A stretch of DNA of 20,754 nucleotides from Flavobacteriales bacterium. Lineage in GTDB: Bacteria; Bacteroidota; Bacteroidia; Flavobacteriales_F; PHOS-HE28. Below are positions 18,526-20,754 of this stretch, one piece after another. The stretch lies in NCBI GenBank assembly GCA_016718655.1, contig JADKCV010000058.1:1-20754 (forward strand), written 5' to 3'. The translations under genes were made by a program, and so were the position numbers. Each line of letters opens with the position of its first letter. The stretch's first letter is position 1. A model generated the notes under the pieces. That model did not search any database and was not told the origin of the DNA. It saw only the letters and a list, made by a program, of their open reading frames with translations.

Positions 18526-18671
18526 GGTGTAGGAACGATGCAGGACCGGGCCGAAGTGCATAAACGCCAAAAAGATCATGGCGCCCCGGTTACCTACCGG
18601 GTGGCTGCGGGAGCAGATCGTCCCTTGGGTTCATCGTTGTACGCAACGCTCCACATGCAGCGCCCCTCCAG

Positions 18672-18684
18672 CCCCCCCCCCCCC
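18672..18684. repeat. Homopolymer of 13 C
   Basis: Thirteen consecutive C, by far the longest single-base run in the window. It is 147 bases upstream of the minus-strand exported protein and about 500 upstream of the plus-strand glycine-rich gene. Such tracts vary in length by slippage and can switch promoters or frames; their true length is also easily misread. Confidence 0.9.
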
Positions 18685-18837
18685 AGCACCAGCACATGCA
18701 CACCGGCGGCGGTGAAGCCCGTGGCACTGCGCTGCCCGCCTGCCGAGCGGCCGATGACCAGTCATAGTGATGCGACCCATCCTGCATTCACCACACCGAT
18801 CATTGAGCCTTATGCATACCACGCATTGTTATCCCCG

Positions 18838-18853
18838 TGTGAAATATTTCACG
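18838..18853. promoter_or_regulatory. CRP/FNR-like palindromic site
   Basis: TGTGA-AATATT-TCACG matches the CRP-family pattern TGTGA-N6-TCACA at all but one base, and its core GTGAAATATTTCAC is a perfect 14-bp palindrome. It lies about 330 bases upstream of the glycine-rich gene and 310 upstream of the exported unknown. It could serve either, but the distance is long for a bacterial operator. Confidence 0.35.
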
Positions 18854-19179
18854 ATCGCTTGCAGGATCCATCCCATCCGATATCTTTCACTTTCGGACAG
18901 TCACTCAAGTCTGTTGACGACCCATGAAAAACGCGGATGTGCAAGGGATGAGCGCTTCGGAAGGTCCGGCGCAGAACCATCAACTTCCAACGCCCCTATC
19001 TAGTCGTTACCCGATAGGTCACTTCCGTAATGGAGATGAAGAATATTTGAAGGGACCCCGACCAGAATCAACTGAACTGGGAGGTATGCGACTGCGCTAT
19101 GACCTCTACAGCTGATCGTTACCCACATTCTTCGAAAACGGCTGGGTCCAACTCCGTCAAAATACCCAAGACAATCCCC

Positions 19180-20754
19180 ATGAAAACCATCCTGTCTTCA
19201 CTGCTTTTCAGTTTGCCACTACTGGGTTTTACCCAGACTATCGTGCCGTTCAATTATTCTGGGGCAATCGTGCCTTGGGTAGTCCCACCAGGAGTGACAA
19301 CGGTGACGATCGAAGCCAACGGAGCACAGGGAGGTACCGCTGTGTCGTTTTCTGGATTGCTAGCCGGTGGATTGGGCGCTCACATAAAGGGTGACTTTGC
19401 GGTAGTACCAGGTGAGACATTGCTTCTTCTGGTCGGACAGTCGCCTCCGAGTAGTTCGACTACCCAAGCCGGTGGGGGGGGTGGATCCTTTGTTGTTAAG
19501 GTCGACGCCACATCCTCCTTTTTGATGTTCGATGCAACGCCTGTTCTTCCATTGCTGATCGCAGGAGGAGGTGGAGGGGCCTACGGTAGCACTTCCGCTG
19601 GTTTGGTCGACTTTATTGGGGGCTCAAGCGGTACAAGCGGCGGCACGGTCAACCTTTCTGGTTATGCACCAATTCTTGGGGGCAATGCAGGTGCTGGAGG
19701 TGAGTTTTTTCATGCAGGAGGCGGGGGCGGCTTTGTCGGCAATGGCATTCAGCGCCCTGAATTGGTTAACGCCGTGGGACAGGAAGGACGATCATTCTTG
19801 AATGGAGGGATCGGGGGGACTCCATTAAATGGAGGGGCGGGAGGCTTTGGAGGAGGAGGAGGAGGTCATGCTGGATATAACGGTGGTGGAGGGGGCGGTG
19901 GCTATTCTGGAGGTGCTGGTGGTGCCGCCAGCTTTGGCGGGGGGGGAGGATCGTTCAATTCGGGAGCAGATCAGATGAATGTCCCGGCCATCAATACTGG
20001 TCATGGCACGATAACCATCTCTTACACTGTTTGTATTCCCGTTCCTTGGTATGCAGACCAAGACGCTGATGCTCTCGGAGATCCAGCGACTTTTCTTATC
20101 GACTGCACACAACCAATAGGATATGTGGACAATGCGAACGACCCCTGCCCCTTGGCCGTGGACGGCATCCCCAACTTCAACACCACCACCTGCGCTTGCG
20201 AGCTGGGCTATTTCGCCACGACAACGGTGGTCGGACCCAACACGGTGATCACCGCCTGCACCATCTGCCCACCCGGCTCCTACTGTCCGGATGGTCTGCA
20301 GGCCATCTCCTGCCCTGCCGGTTACTTCAGTGCCAGCTTCGGACAGATCGTGTGCAACGCTTGCACCGCAGGGAAATTCAGCAGCACCACCGGTTCGACT
20401 GCGTGCCAGGATTGCGCGGCTGGTTATTACAACCCGACCACCGCAGCTACCGAATGTCTGGCCTGCTTGGCGGGCACCTTCAGTGCGGTGACCGGATCGG
20501 TCGAATGCCAGAGTTGTGCAGCAGGTAGCTTCAGCGCGACCACGGGTTCCACGGTCTGCGAGAGCTGCCCGGCCGGTAGCTTCAGCGACGTAAGCGGATC
20601 GGTATCCTGCACCTCGTGCCCGGCAGGAAGCTTCAGCGCGACCACGGGCTCCACGGTCTGCGAGAGCTGCCCGGCCGGTAGCTTCAGCGATGTGGTAGGT
20701 TCTGTTGAGTGTACCTCCTGTCCGGCAGGTAGCTTCAGCGCGACCACGGGCTCC
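19180..20754 (+). CDS. Glycine-rich, cysteine-repeat surface protein, 3'-truncated by the window
   Basis: Secreted surface protein; 525 codons are visible and the frame is open at the right edge. Signal peptide MKTILSSLLFSLPLLGFTQ supports ATG 19180. Residues about 30-285 form a Gly-rich domain (IEANGAQGG, GGGGGSFVV, LLIAGGGGGA and a GGFGGGGGGHAGYNG stretch) resembling the ALK/LTK glycine-rich fold. A short acidic linker, WYADQDADALGDP, recalls calcium-binding MopE/thrombospondin-3-type repeats. From residue 378 (20311) the protein consists of 17-residue GCC2/GCC3 (ephrin-receptor-like) units of the form CPAGSFSxxxGSxxCxS. The sorting domain, if any, lies beyond the window. The first about 950 bases are less GC-rich, with more ATT, TTT and GGA codons than the repeat part, which suggests a mosaic origin. 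Likely role: stalk-like adhesin or matrix protein. The visible frame is intact. Confidence 0.8.
   Translation, partial: MKTILSSLLFSLPLLGFTQTIVPFNYSGAIVPWVVPPGVTTVTIEANGAQGGTAVSFSGLLAGGLGAHIKGDFAVVPGETLLLLVGQSPPSSSTTQAGGGGGSFVVKVDATSSFLMFDATPVLPLLIAGGGGGAYGSTSAGLVDFIGGSSGTSGGTVNLSGYAPILGGNAGAGGEFFHAGGGGGFVGNGIQRPELVNAVGQEGRSFLNGGIGGTPLNGGAGGFGGGGGGHAGYNGGGGGGGYSGGAGGAASFGGGGGSFNSGADQMNVPAINTGHGTITISYTVCIPVPWYADQDADALGDPATFLIDCTQPIGYVDNANDPCPLAVDGIPNFNTTTCACELGYFATTTVVGPNTVITACTICPPGSYCPDGLQAISCPAGYFSASFGQIVCNACTAGKFSSTTGSTACQDCAAGYYNPTTAATECLACLAGTFSAVTGSVECQSCAAGSFSATTGSTVCESCPAGSFSDVSGSVSCTSCPAGSFSATTGSTVCESCPAGSFSDVVGSVECTSCPAGSFSATTGS
20311..20754 (+). repeat. 51-bp coding repeats with a 102-bp higher-order unit
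   Basis: Eight full 51-bp units (17 residues, Cys at positions 1 and 15) and part of a ninth. The first four are diverged. From 20515 they alternate between an ATTGSTVCES type and a DV-x-GSV-x-CTS type, making a 102-bp dimer repeated at 20515, 20617 and 20719 (the core AGCTTCAGCGCGACCACGGG recurs at 20527, 20629 and 20731). Near-identity of the dimers points to recent amplification. The array continues past the window edge. Confidence 0.92.

Larger units (their letters stand above)
18526..19179. other. Non-coding stretch with lower GC to the right
   Basis: About 650 bases between two divergent genes. Reading frames here are short and lack family resemblance. It holds a 13-base C run (18672-18684), a CRP-like palindrome (18838-18853) and a 6-bp inverted repeat CCTATC/GATAGG near 18996-19018. 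From about 18780 rightward the base composition is visibly less GC-rich than the rest of the window. No RNA gene was recognised. Confidence 0.55.

Noticed and set aside
18590..18787. Minus-strand small gene across the C tract
   Set aside because: All frames give low-complexity Gly/Pro/Cys runs from the homopolymer. A frame with VIGRSAGG looks suggestive but has a stop just before it and no start codon.
20311..20754. CRISPR array
   Set aside because: Repeats are contiguous 51-bp units in one open frame with no unique spacers, and encode a regular Cys pattern.

Overview
The window is GC-rich and comes from a member of the Bacteroidota, probably a high-GC lineage near the Flavobacteriales. The basis is at least four secreted proteins with type IX secretion (T9SS) C-terminal sorting domains, a SprB-type repeat, a DUF3347 copper lipoprotein, and the near absence of Shine-Dalgarno sequences. 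The lineage is inferred; no rRNA gene is present.

Layout. (1) 1-3360 (+): a fused isobutyryl-CoA mutase (IcmF), cut by the left edge, with three frameshifts and two in-frame low-complexity insertions. (2) 3833-9770 (-): a tight copper-handling operon read right to left: a two-domain HMA metallochaperone, a copper P-type ATPase (CopA), an HMA-DUF3347 lipoprotein, and a multicopper oxidase fused to a CopB-like outer-membrane barrel. (3) 10007-13986 (-): a second operon of three exported proteins with T9SS tails: a CueO/bilirubin-oxidase-like multicopper oxidase, a thioredoxin-fold protein (CQPC), and a sialidase-fold beta-propeller with a CDCC motif. (4) 14146-14709 (-): an AraC-type regulator with an HMA-like CxxC N-terminus, probably the copper sensor. 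(5) 14847-17021 (+): a large SprB/SdrD-B-like/DUF7619 T9SS surface protein, heavily frameshifted. (6) 17067-18525 (-): an exported protein of unknown function, split by frameshifts. (7) 18526-19179: a non-coding stretch with a 13-base C run and a CRP-like palindrome. (8) 19180 to the right edge (+): a glycine-rich, cysteine-repeat surface protein whose last part is a 51-bp/102-bp repeat array.

How it fits together. Regions 2-4 look like one copper defence locus working in layers. Cytoplasmic chaperone and ATPase export Cu(I). The lipoprotein and the barrel-tethered oxidase act in the periplasm or at the outer membrane. The T9SS-exported oxidase, thioredoxin-like protein and beta-propeller act outside the cell. 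The HMA-AraC protein probably senses copper. The joint regulation is inferred from gene order.

Sequence quality. About 18 coding-frame breaks lie in about 20 kb, mostly one-base changes beside short G/C runs, in genes whose reading resumes correctly. This looks more like uncorrected sequencing indels than real gene decay. A missing block of about 140 bp in copA and a tryptophan-to-stop change at 16412 are of a different kind.
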